The translations under genes and the position numbers were made by a program. This document shows, in pieces, positions 55,609 to 64,000 of a stretch of DNA of 64,000 nucleotides (position 1 is the stretch's first letter; each line of letters opens with the position of its first letter). The stretch lies in assembly GCA_030867875.1 (NCBI GenBank), contig JAOWCC010000809.1, forward strand, positions 124,001 through 188,000, read 5' to 3'. Under the pieces are notes generated by a model, which made no database searches, was not told where the DNA came from, and was given only the letters and a program-made list of their open reading frames with translations. The stretch is from Actinernus sp. WN-2022 (lineage: Eukaryota > Cnidaria > Anthozoa > Actiniaria > Actinernidae).

Positions 55609-56296
55609 CTATGTGGCAGCATAAGCATTTATGTAGTAATCTAGTAGAGCGTTTTCGTCCTCTATGGTGAGCTGGGAGCGCTTAATGAGCCACTCAATGA
55701 TCCATTTAGCGGTATTAAGATGATCATTGCTACAGGCGCATAGTAGAGCATGATGAACGTATTCATACTCTATGGTTATCTGAAAGCGTAGAATGAGCCA
55801 CTTAACGGCATTGAGATGGCCATTCCTACAGGCATCTAGTATAGCAAACCCGACGGCTTTATCCTCTTTGGTGAACTGGAAGTGCTTAGTGAGCCACTTA
55901 GCGATATCAAGACGGCCATCCTTACAGGCAGTGCATAGAACGTAATCGGTGTGTCCATCCATTTTATCGAACCATAAGTGCTTAATAAGCCACTTAATAA
56001 CGTTAAGATTACCATATTCACTGACGTAGACAAGAGGAAAGCTATCATCGATGTAGTTTGCGGAAATACCGAAAGTCCCAGCCAAATTGTCTCGATCGTT
56101 GTCATTACGAGTAGACCTAAGACCGAAAGTGAGTACTCGTTTACGGAACTCTTGGTCTACGTTTTTTGTAGCGCACGAGAGATGCGGTACCGTTTAGGCG
56201 TTTCGATGTCCTTGCGATGCTTGCGAATGATTCTGGGCCTGCATGCTCTACTATCTTGACTAAGATTTCTATGGGAAGGCACGGTATGCTATCCAT
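55609..56296 (-). pseudogene. F-box plus ankyrin-repeat protein, frameshifted
   Basis: From ATG 56296 the minus strand encodes an F-box-like N-terminus (LPIEILVKIVEHAGPESF, then SKRLN, residues about 7-36). That frame stops near 56160. A single-base shift around 56160-56190 gives the frame that continues with a FRKRV segment, then at least four ankyrin-like repeats (ACKDGRLDIAKWLTKHF, ACRNGHLNAVKWL, ACSNDHLNTAKWI) to TAG 55609-55611. F-box/ankyrin proteins typically recruit targets to an SCF ubiquitin ligase, as in poxviruses and some giant viruses. Domain reading is direct; function is inference. Confidence 0.65.
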
Positions 56297-56309
56297 AGTG
56301 GAAGAGATC

Positions 56310-56627
56310 GATATACTGCATAGTAATCACTTCTCTAATAGGGTGTTAAAATGTAAAAAATACAACGAAAAAAATAGTACAACAAAACTGCTCCAATCCG
56401 GAAAAAAGCTGTAGAAACCGATTACTTAATATAATTTATAAATACAATAAATAAGCTATAGTAGTATCGTAACTGGCGTGTTTTGGCCCACGTTGTATTT
56501 TTGTTTTTGTTTTTTCATCTAATGGACCCCGAACGAAGTGAGGGCTGAACGAAGTGAGGATGTCCATTAGATGAAAAAACAAAAAAAAAATACAACGTGG
56601 GCCAGAACCGCCAATTACTATACTACT
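56310..56627. repeat. Polinton right terminal inverted repeat
   Basis: Inverse of the left end. Its outer palindrome (56460-56627, 168 bp) is 17 bp shorter because it has two rather than three CCTCACTTCGTTCAG-type units. Confidence 0.9.
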
Positions 56628-56632
56628 ATATC

Positions 56633-56690
56633 TCTGCAATTCATATAGAAGAATATTATGATCAACAGTGTCAAATGCCTTACTAATAGG
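56633..56690 (-). pseudogene. CR1-like LINE, middle piece
   Basis: Minus-strand frame SKAFDTVDHNILLYELQRY, an RT motif A segment. It lies between the Polinton target duplication and the hAT left end, and joins directly to IRGVPLDWF on the far side of the Polinton. Confidence 0.9.
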
Positions 56691-57026
56691 CCTTTCCAGA
56701 TTGCGCTCCCAAAAAGCTAAAAAGTTGCTCCCAAAAATGCCCAAAAGTTGCTAAAAAGTTGCTCCAAATCCAAAATGTTGCTCAAAAGTTGCTCAAAAAT
56801 AAAAAAAGTGCTACCATATTTTAAAAGTTGCTCAAATGTTTTTTATAGACAGTTGCTTCCCAATTAACATTTGCAACTAAATGACTATAGTCTTAACTGG
56901 TTTAAGGCAACTTTCTGTTGAATAAAAGTCACTAATTGGACAAATAATTAATAAACAAACGTACTTTTATTAATGTGTTAAACCAATGTTCATTAATACC
57001 CGTTTCTCTATAATATCTGCTTCTCT

Positions 57027-57190
57027 GGCTAACATTACTAGAATTCATTCTCGAAATTAAGTAAAGCCTAAGACAGATTATATAAATATAAAATTAATTA
57101 ATCAATTAATTAATTAATTTATTTATTTATATAATCTGTCTTTACTCAACTTCTAGAATAAATTCTAGTAATGAATTCTAGTAATGTTAA
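57027..57190. repeat. AT-rich foldback inside the hAT element
   Basis: ACAGATTATATAAATA and TATTTATATAATCTGT form the inner part of a hairpin. Outer arms share TCTAG/CTAGAAT blocks (CTAGAATTCATTCT and its diverged inverse). It could be a MITE inserted in the hAT non-coding part. Confidence 0.6.
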
Positions 57191-57555
57191 TTAATTGATT
57201 AATTAATTAAATTCATTACAAAATTTGAATTGAAAAAAAATATTGAATGTTAATTTTTTTACTAAATCAAAGCAAGTTCAAGGCCTGTCAATAATTTCAA
57301 ACTTGACAACAAAACTTAACAATCTCCCAAGCTGGGAGTCTCCCCAGCCATGTGGCAAAAGTTAATATATTCATATATACATAACATTATCAAAACTGCC
57401 ATGCACAGCAGAGAAGGCATGGCGTATTATTTATGTATAGCAGGAAGGGAAAATGATAAACAGAAATGTAAAACTGTAAAACATGGTTTCCAATGCACTA
57501 GCAATGTAGTGCGGTCATACCAGAAGCGAAAAGCTAGTAGCTAACAAGAACACAT

Positions 57556-59501
57556 TTAGAGATTCCTCTGTTTATTATTGTATCTGACCATCACAGATGC
57601 CTCTATGTAGTCCTCCAGAGCTGCCTCTTGTTGTGCTGACAAAGTAGCGAGGAGGCTAAAAACCCTTTCAGCAGTAGCAGAGCTGGGCTGGACAAGTAAC
57701 ACCTTTCTGACCAATGCAGCCCAGTGTGGAAGAGTGTCTTGATGTGCTGCCCACCATGTAAGTTTCTCTTCTTGATTATCACACACAACGCCATCAGCAG
57801 TAGCAAGATACAGTGGCAGCTCTGTTGCCAAGGCAGCAATCATGGCATCATTCACAAATGGAAAGTTTTTCAACTCTTCGAGGGAACGAGCATCTGGTCT
57901 CAATGCAGAAACTTGGACCGGACAACAGAGACGTGCCGCCTTGAAAGCACGGACATTTGTGACAAACTGTATATTAAACTTCTCTCGAAAGAAGTTCAAT
58001 CCAGGTTGAACACAAGCCTTTGCCTCAGTAATCAAGCGATTCTTCAGGGCAGCATCACCATCGGCAATCTCTCTGGCAATGGCTTCAGTGCACGGGTAAT
58101 GGCCTACTGCAACAGCATGCTGGACAGCTGACAAGCGCTCAAAGCACATGAAAATTAGTGGCCCATCTCCTTCAAGGTAATACGTGGCAGTAACAAAATG
58201 CACACCAGCATCAACCAGAACTGCAAGTTCTAGTTGAAGGAGTTGTAATTCTTGTGGATCGTTGAGAATTTCCAGGAGATGCCGGCGAATCTGGGGAGAA
58301 AGATTGTCATTCTCTTGTAGGAAGGGGGCCACATGCCAAAGTAATCTGATACTTGTTTTAGCACCTCCCACTTGCTCCACCAACGTGTGTTACTGTGAGA
58401 ACACATTGATTTCCCTGTTCTCTGTTTCCAAAGAAGTTTAGCATTATAGCTGTGGGCAAATAAATTCACCCAGTAGTGAAAGAATAAATCCAAAACCTTG
58501 GATCCCACATTATTGATAGTGTGGGAGAAGCAAGTGATATCCATTATGTTGGGATAAAAGAAAAGCAGTTGCTTTATGGCATTGGTATTTACTGAGGCAC
58601 CATCTCTCATCCCAGCCAAAATCATCTCTGGCTTGAAACTGTGATCCACAGCAATGCAAGTCATCAGTCTCTGGGCCAGCTCATTACCCTTGAGAGGCTT
58701 AGCTAGAACCTCTAGCCGCAAAAGGCGTTGGGTGGGTCTGCAATCTTGCTGTACAAACCGTATTACAATTGCAAGGGCTTCACCCAGTCGTGCTGTTCCA
58801 TCAAATATAATAGAAGCTTCTTTCACAACACCGAGCTCAGCTTTCAATTTCTCCTTCTCTTTATCCAATACAGCTGGTATAAGGTCATTCATGTGACTAC
58901 TTGAAGTTAACCTTTCTCCATACTTTTCAAAGAGGGGGCGCAGAATGTCAACTTTTGAAATAGGTATCCCTGCCAAAAGAAGAGTTTCCACTACCTCAAA
59001 ACGGAAGAGTCTCAGGTTTGCCGGCAATGTTGTGCCACTTGCATTTTCTTGCTTGTCTTGCCTCTGCAAACACTGGATAATAGTTTGACTCTCTTTCCTG
59101 TCTGCAGTGATACTTTCAATTCCATTCAAATGCTTCTTCGACTTCACGTGTCTTTCGACTGTGCTCTTTTTCTGGGCGATTATTTCATGACAAGCATTGC
59201 AGTTCAACTGTCCACGGAGGCACTCCAAATGTTGACCAGGGAACTCTTTAATCCTGTCCCAAACCGACGTTTTGCTATTGGGATTCTTGTGCTTGCGACT
59301 CGCTTTATATTTCCCACTATTGACTACAATTTGTCGCTTTCGGGAAATGGACGCTTTTGCCGGTTCTGTTAATGAAGCGCCTCTACTTATGGCAGTTTCG
59401 ATGGGGTTTTCTTCCATTTCTTCATCAGTCGACGTCGACGAAGCGTCCGCCATTTTGATCTGGACAGACAGAACTTCTATATTAGGCATCAGATTAGTCA
59501 T
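57556..59501 (-). pseudogene. hAT transposase with one frameshift
   Basis: The N-terminal frame starts at ATG 59501. It has an acidic Ser-rich head, a nuclear basic patch, and a BED/CGGBP-like zinc finger (CNACHEII...ERHVKSKKH, about residues 100-125). Core segments are IIFDGTARLGEALAIV, GMRDGASVNTNAI and CFSHTINN. Near 58325-58335, beside a GGGGG run, the frame changes. The second frame runs to the stop at 57556-57558 with the hAT dimerisation signature VQPSSATAERVFSLL. All the expected parts of a hAT transposase are present apart from the indel. No introns are needed. Confidence 0.85.
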
Positions 59502-59783
59502 TAACTAATTCCACATGCTACCCAATCACAGTCCACAGGCTACCCAGTCAAAGATGAAATCACCAGTTTTAGTGTAGATGGGAAAGAATTTGTTGCCAAG
59601 AGAACTTGAAATTGCTAATATAAAACAAAAAATCCAGTAATTTGCTTCAAAAAGGCAAAAAAATGGCGTGTTTCCCAAAAAGTTGCCAGAAGTTGCTCTG
59701 TGGCCAAAAAGTTGCTGTCTGCCAAAAACGTTGCTCATAAAGCCAAATTGCGCTAAAAAGTTGCCGAGCGCAATCTGGAAAGG

Positions 59784-61971
59784 AGTATTGACCACCTTCA
59801 ATAGCTCGTTGAATTTTGTCAGTTATAAGGAGCAAAGCGTGTTCAGTAGAATGATTAGGACGGAAACCAAACTGCTCTGAATAAGTAACTTTAAACTTAG
59901 TAAGGAAATTCATTAACCTATTATACATTATTGTTTCTAGAATTTGGTTGAAAATAGGAAGAAGAGATATTGGTCTATAGTTAGAAAGGACTAAGTGGGA
60001 ACCAGCTTTAAAAACTGGGATAACTCTGGCAATTTTAAATGAATTGGGGACAGTGCCGGAGGAAAATGAAAGGTTGTAAAGTATCTCTAAGGGTTTGGAA
60101 ATAACTGAATTAACTAGTTTGAGCAAGGGAATAGGTATGCTATTAGATCCAGAAGCTTTTCCCGATTTAAATCCTAAGATTATGTCTTGAATTTCTTGAC
60201 AATATGTGGGGGTGAGGAAGAAGCTTGTGGGTGATGATAGTGGAAGGTATTGTGAAAAATTAGTATTAGCTCTGGGGATATCCTGACTCAAGTTTTTGCC
60301 AACATTAGCAAAATAATGATTAAATTCATTGGCAATTTTGTCAGTATCTGTCAGAACTACATTTCTGGAATTTATAATTTTACTTGGAGTGACATAAGCC
60401 TTAGATTTCAGGGATACTAATTGCTTTATGCCTGTCCATATATTTTTAATGTTGGATTTATTGTATAAAAAGTAGTCTTCGTAGTATTTCTTTTTACTAA
60501 TGTTAATCAAGTGCTTTAGCTTGTTTCTATATAGTTTATATTTGGCATCGGCACATTCACATTTGGAATGTAAACATTTTCTATATAACCTATTCTTTAT
60601 GTTAATAGCTATTCTAAGACCAGATGAAATCCAAGGCTTCAATTTGAATTTGATTTCTTTTCTAGATAGCTTTCTGAGAGGGACATGCTTATTTACTATT
60701 TCATTAGATGTATTTAGAAACATACTAAAAATATCATTAATATTATTAAGACCATAGAAACGAAGGTTCCAATCAATTTGCTCAAATTCACTTAGTAAAG
60801 CCAGTTCATCAAGTCTTGAATAATCCCTTTTGAATACATGTCTTTTGCTTGGAAGAGAACAAACTGCATCAATAATTAAGAAGTTAGGGAGGTGATCAGA
60901 TAAGTCATACATAATATTGCCACTATAAGTGAGATGCTCTAGGGAATTAAAAAATATATTATCAATTAGTGTGGTTGAATGGCTAGTTATTCGGGTAGGT
61001 TGAAGAATATGAGGTTGGAAAGAATAAGAAGAAAGTGTATTAATAAACTCATCAGTTTTACTGTGAGAATCACAATTGAGTAAATTTATATTAAGATCAC
61101 CCATAAAAACAGCAAGTTTAGACTCCTTGTGAATTTTGTCTACAGTACTATAAAAATTGTCCAGAAATAACTGAACAGAACTGTTAGGGTGCCTATAAAT
61201 GATGCCACAAATAATAGTCTTACCACACTGATTAATAATTTCAATCCAAAGTGATTCATGTTGATCTGATGTAGAACTGAGGTCTTCACGAATATTAAAA
61301 CTAACATTTTCATCAATAAAGAATCCTACACCTCCAGCACTAAATTTAGTTGGTTGGGAAATAAACTTGAATCCAGGCAAATGAAAATTGGCCAAAGTGT
61401 CTTTATGAGTTGTAATCCAGGTTTCTGATAAACCAATTAACTTAAAAGGATGGTCCAAATTACTTAAAAAAATCACCAGGCTATCAAAATTTGCAGCAAG
61501 ACTCCTAATATTACAATGAATAAAGGAAAGGGATTTACTAGATAGACTATGAAATTCAGAACAATCATGGAATTCATGAGGGGTATAATACTTGAAATTG
61601 ACATGGCTAGGGACATTCTGGTCAGGATCAAAGTCATTTAGATTAGGTAAATTTGATATAGAGGAAATTAAATCATTATGAGGCAAATTTGAGGGTCGTG
61701 CCACATCTAAAGATGAGGAACAAAGGCATTGTGTGTTAGAGTTGAACGATAAATGTAAAAGTTCATCAAGGTCAAGATCATAAAAGGGAAAAAATTCACG
61801 TCTACATAGCGGACAAAGCCAAAGGTCGTTGGAAACTGAAATATATTTAAATTCCTTCACAGAAAGGCAAGAGCATTTGAAATGGCACCACTTTAGACAG
61901 TGGTCGCACTCGATAGCACGGCAAGATTTGCTTATTGTTTTAGTACAAATAGGACACTTAATTTTACTCAT
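59784..61971 (-). pseudogene. CR1-like LINE ORF2, 5' piece (PHD finger, endonuclease, RT start)
   Basis: Starts at ATG 61971. A PHD-type zinc finger spans residues about 6-57 (CPIC, CDHC, WCHFKC, CPLC). An apurinic endonuclease follows (FIHCNIRSLAANF, LIGLSETWI, FMGDLNINLL, LSDHLPNFL). The linker (KKKYYEDYFLYNKS) leads to the RT (RVIPVFKAGS, NYRPISLLP, EQFGFRPNHSTEHALL). The frame is open up to the hAT boundary at 59783, then enters transposon sequence. The remaining RT lies in pieces at 56633-56690 and 38708-39819. Before insertion this was probably a functional ORF2. Confidence 0.92.
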
Positions 61972-62048
61972 TGAGCCTATTTAAGTAGGTTGAATGAAAA
62001 TTTAGAGTTATAAATTAATATGTAAAGCTATAAACTACAAGGACCTGC

Positions 62049-62400
62049 CTATCTGGTAATTGAGCTTGCCTGAGCAGGGCCATTTTGCTGCTGGCGAAGG
62101 CGGGTGAGATCAGCTTCACTTGTGATCAGCAGAGCCGGGCTTTTTTCATCTTTGCGGAGGAAAATCTTGCCATAATTGTTCCAGATGAATCTAAACTTCA
62201 GCTCCTTTCTGAACTTGAGAGCTTCCTTGAAAAGGCCTTTATTGGTCTCCGTCAGAGATTCACTGATGTATATTGAATTTTCAGTATCCCGGCCAAGGTT
62301 AAGGTCTTTCGTTGTGAATTCACGCAAACTACCTCGTGCTCTGTAAAATTCATCCCGTGTGTCACGACACACAAATTTCACTATTATGGCTGCGTGATTA
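62049..62400 (-). pseudogene. CR1-like LINE ORF1, C-terminal fragment
   Basis: Encodes the typical end of a LINE ORF1: RDEFYRARGSLREF, ISESLTETNKGLFKEALKF and FIWNNYGKIFLRKDE, ending at TAG/TAA 62049. It lies 78 bp upstream of ORF2 in transcription order. The 5' part of ORF1 is missing, so this LINE is 5'-truncated at about 62400. Confidence 0.75.
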
Positions 62401-62639
62401 CAAACCCGTGGGGTTTTTGGTTTCGTTTTAATGAGGGTTTAATTTGGAGCAACTGATAATCAGGCTAGTTAAAATTTTTAAACCACATTACAGAAAGCTG
62501 TTTGGATAATAAATAAGAACAAAAGCTTATATTCCATTAACCAATCAAGGACCGCTCGAGAACAATCATAGGCAGTGTGATCTTTACCGGGACGCGGGAT
62601 TTATTAGTTATCTTTCTAAGAGGTGACATGTCAGAGTAG

Positions 62640-62910
62640 TTAGGGAGCTCACTATGGGGCAAATACCACATCCTGATTGGTCGAAAAAGTTTCGATGACG
62701 TCACAAGCGATGACGTCACAAGGGGCCCCACCGAAACCGTTATAGGGCAAATACGGGGCGCTGATTGGCCGAAACTTTTATAGGGCAAATACGGGGCGCT
62801 GATTGGCAGACACCTTTATAGGACAAATACGGGTCCCTGATTGGCCTCCGTTATAGGACAAATACCGCCTCCTGAGTGGTGGATCGGGAGCCTCTTAGGG
62901 AGTATAAAAG
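62640..62910 (+). promoter_or_regulatory. Compact promoter: CRE, CCAAT repeats, TATA
   Basis: Two perfect TGACGTCA sites (62696-62703, 62711-62718). About five copies of a 38-bp unit with GGGCAAATACGGGGC and CTGATTGG follow; the inverted CCAAT boxes are at about 62676, 62764, 62802 and 62840. TATAAAAG lies at 62903-62910. The ATG of the next gene is 31 bp further. CRE, NF-Y and TBP are the expected animal factors for these motifs. Confidence 0.75.
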
Positions 62911-62940
62911 CGAACCTCCCTTGTAAAATCAGTGGGAACG

Positions 62941-63636
62941 ATGAACCCTACTTGCTTTTGTGGGTGCTACGCTAAAGTCGTGAAAGGATTGGCCGGGACG
63001 CCAGAGTGTGTGTACAAGTGTGGACAAACGGCTAATTACAAGTCGCAACCGCAAGTTTTACCGTGCAGCTTTTATTTTTCGGGGCAGGAAATTCCTTTGG
63101 TGAAAGCGGCTATCATGTACGGAACTTTGTATACTACGTTCCCCAAGTGTGGCCATAATTTGTGGATGAAAGCAGGGGTGAGCCGAAGTAAGAGATATCC
63201 GAACCGCGTGTTCTTTACGTGTACGGCCCCGGCGCCCAACCCGAAGTGTGCGTTTCCTCTTGGATTTATGTGGGCTGGCCCTCCCGCACAACCTGTCGTG
63301 ATTGCGGACGGACCCTCACCCCCCAAGAAAACACAATTCTACGCTTCGCCATGGACACCACAGGCCCCCCAAGACCCGCCACCCGTCCCTTGGTCCAGTC
63401 CCACCTCCACTATGCCGCCTACGGGGCCACCCGCGGAGACGCCCCAGGGAACCCCCCAGGGAATCCCCCAGGGACCCCCGCTGGGGACTACTACGCTCCC
63501 GGAAGGGACCCCCCTGGAACCCTCCGGACACCCTACTGGTACAATGGCCGTGGGTCCCCCGCCACCCCCACCCCCTATAAACATCCCGACAACGACCTGG
63601 CCCCCCTGCAACAACAACAAGGGACAAGCGGTGTAA
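62941..63636 (+). CDS. GRF zinc-finger protein with proline-rich tail
   Basis: 231 residues from ATG 62941. A first Cys cluster lies at residues 5-45 (CFCGC, CVYKCG, CSFYF). A GRF-type finger follows at about 61-105 (KCGHNLW, NRVFFTC, KCAFPLGFMW). The C-terminal 120 residues are Pro/Gly/Thr-rich and probably unstructured. Overall layout resembles the 23881 gene, with two fingers in the same order. GRF fingers bind single-stranded nucleic acid. The codon-dense, GC-rich sequence differs sharply from the AT-rich flanks. The stop TAA (63634-63636) overlaps an ATG of the next frame (TAATG). Confidence 0.7.
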   Translation: MNPTCFCGCYAKVVKGLAGTPECVYKCGQTANYKSQPQVLPCSFYFSGQEIPLVKAAIMYGTLYTTFPKCGHNLWMKAGVSRSKRYPNRVFFTCTAPAPNPKCAFPLGFMWAGPPAQPVVIADGPSPPKKTQFYASPWTPQAPQDPPPVPWSSPTSTMPPTGPPAETPQGTPQGIPQGPPLGTTTLPEGTPLEPSGHPTGTMAVGPPPPPPPINIPTTTWPPCNNNKGQAV

Positions 63637-63986
63637 TGCCCGGGAGCCAAGAAGACCTAGATTTGGGAGACATTCCGGATAACCGGGATGAGGACACCAT
63701 AAAAGCCGGGTGGGCTTTGTACAAAATGCTCTACGTCATGGTGTGTGTCCGGGAATGCATGCGACAATGTGGACGGAACTGTGAGGGGTGTATTTATACC
63801 CAACAGGGGCAACAGGACGAACGTTACCATTCCTGTTTATGGTCTTTTACCGAGGAAAGTTTCAACACGCGTGTGGCGGAGGTCCGGATTCATATTACCC
63901 TAGAGGCTCTACGGGATACGGGCGTACGGGCTTTGCAGAGTTTGCACCCCTTACTTATACCGTGTTGGAACGGCTGCAAAAATTAA
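63351..63986 (+). CDS. Overlapping ORF with Cys-rich C-terminal domain
   Basis: In another frame from ATG 63351, or more conservatively from ATG 63636 inside the TAATG stop-start. The 116 residues after 63636 look like real protein. They comprise an acidic start (EDLDLGDI), a helical CVRECMRQCGRNCEGC segment with QDERYHSCLW, and a helical C-terminus (AEVRIHITLEALRDTGV). The CxxC...Q..H.CL pattern recalls uncharacterised virus- or transposon-encoded proteins, in vague recollection only. The earlier overlapping part may be open by composition. The frame stops 14 bp before the window end. Confidence 0.6.
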   Translation: MDTTGPPRPATRPLVQSHLHYAAYGATRGDAPGNPPGNPPGTPAGDYYAPGRDPPGTLRTPYWYNGRGSPATPTPYKHPDNDLAPLQQQQGTSGVMPGSQEDLDLGDIPDNRDEDTIKAGWALYKMLYVMVCVRECMRQCGRNCEGCIYTQQGQQDERYHSCLWSFTEESFNTRVAEVRIHITLEALRDTGVRALQSLHPLLIPCWNGCKN

Positions 63987-64000
63987 AGGAGGGCAATATT

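Larger units (their letters stand above)
39825..56627. mobile_element. Maverick/Polinton (integrated virus-like element), 16.8 kb
   Basis: The element is bounded by inverted repeats beginning AGTAGTATAGTAATTGGCGG and by a 5-bp target duplication. Inside are the hallmark genes: protein-primed DNA polymerase B, RVE integrase, A32-like packaging ATPase, double-jelly-roll major capsid protein and penton-like minor capsid protein. Polintons are known as self-synthesising transposons and integrated viruses of eukaryotes. Additional genes include a TFIIB-like factor, a Cys-rich zinc protein, an F-box/ankyrin gene and small membrane proteins. The duplication is 5 bp rather than the usual 6. At least three coding lesions (amber in polymerase, two frameshifts) mean this copy is not intact. 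Confidence 0.95.
56691..59783. mobile_element. hAT DNA transposon
   Basis: 18-bp perfect terminal inverted repeats CCTTTCCAGATTGCGCTC (56691-56708 and inverse 59766-59783). AAAAAGTTGC motifs recur many times near both ends. It encodes a hAT transposase. No 8-bp target duplication is visible, and about seven LINE codons are missing at the site, so a small flank deletion is likely. Confidence 0.85.

Noticed and set aside
62085..62276. Plus-strand ORF over the LINE ORF1 fragment
   Set aside because: The minus-strand frame has the recognisable ORF1 C-terminal motifs; this one has none.
63316..63650. Gly-rich minus-strand ORFs at the right edge
   Set aside because: They are antisense to the proline-rich tail and open only through GC-rich composition.

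Overview
The window looks like repeat-dense, AT-rich DNA from a multicellular animal nuclear genome. The evidence is several non-LTR retrotransposon types, a DIRS-type reverse transcriptase, a hAT transposon, TTAA-flanked MITEs, a Polinton, and host-like exons with GT/AG splice sites. The mix resembles a cnidarian such as a coral or anemone, but that is inference; no single gene fixes the species. No bacterial operon, CRISPR array or rRNA is visible.

Layout. 0-3.6 kb holds exons of one or two host-like genes on the minus strand. 3.9-20.7 kb is a mosaic of MITEs, minisatellites (two of them present as inverted pairs), LINE fragments and a DIRS relic. 20.7-23.7 kb is a decayed LINE. 23.8-27.7 kb is a relic of a virus-like element: a small GRF zinc-finger gene behind a TATA box, a second small ORF split by a LINE, then a frameshifted protein-primed-type DNA polymerase B. 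27.7-38.1 kb is mostly non-coding, with a few plausible exons; the best is a two-exon gene at about 36.98-38.08 kb.

The centrepiece is a 16.8 kb Maverick/Polinton (39825-56627) with about 320-bp terminal inverted repeats and a 5-bp ATATC target duplication. It carries a protein-primed DNA polymerase B, an RVE-type integrase, an A32-like packaging ATPase, a double-jelly-roll major capsid protein and a penton-like minor capsid protein, so it has the gene set of an integrated virus. Less usual cargo is a TFIIB-like factor, a Cys-rich zinc protein, a broken F-box/ankyrin gene and a set of duplicated membrane proteins. Hairpins follow transcription units and TATA-like tracts sit just before start codons, which together suggest a partly self-sufficient transcription programme. 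An amber codon in the polymerase and two frameshifts indicate a young but inactivated copy.

The Polinton is inserted in a CR1-like LINE (minus strand, pieces at 62.4-59.8, 56.69-56.63 and 39.82-38.7 kb) that is also split by a hAT transposon (56691-59783). Removing both insertions rejoins the LINE reading frame across the Polinton site. The right edge (62.6-64.0 kb) holds a compact promoter (two CRE sites, a CCAAT-containing repeat and a TATA box) driving a second tandem GRF-finger gene that overlaps another ORF. It resembles the 23.8 kb locus and may be the start of a less decayed element of the same family running off the window.
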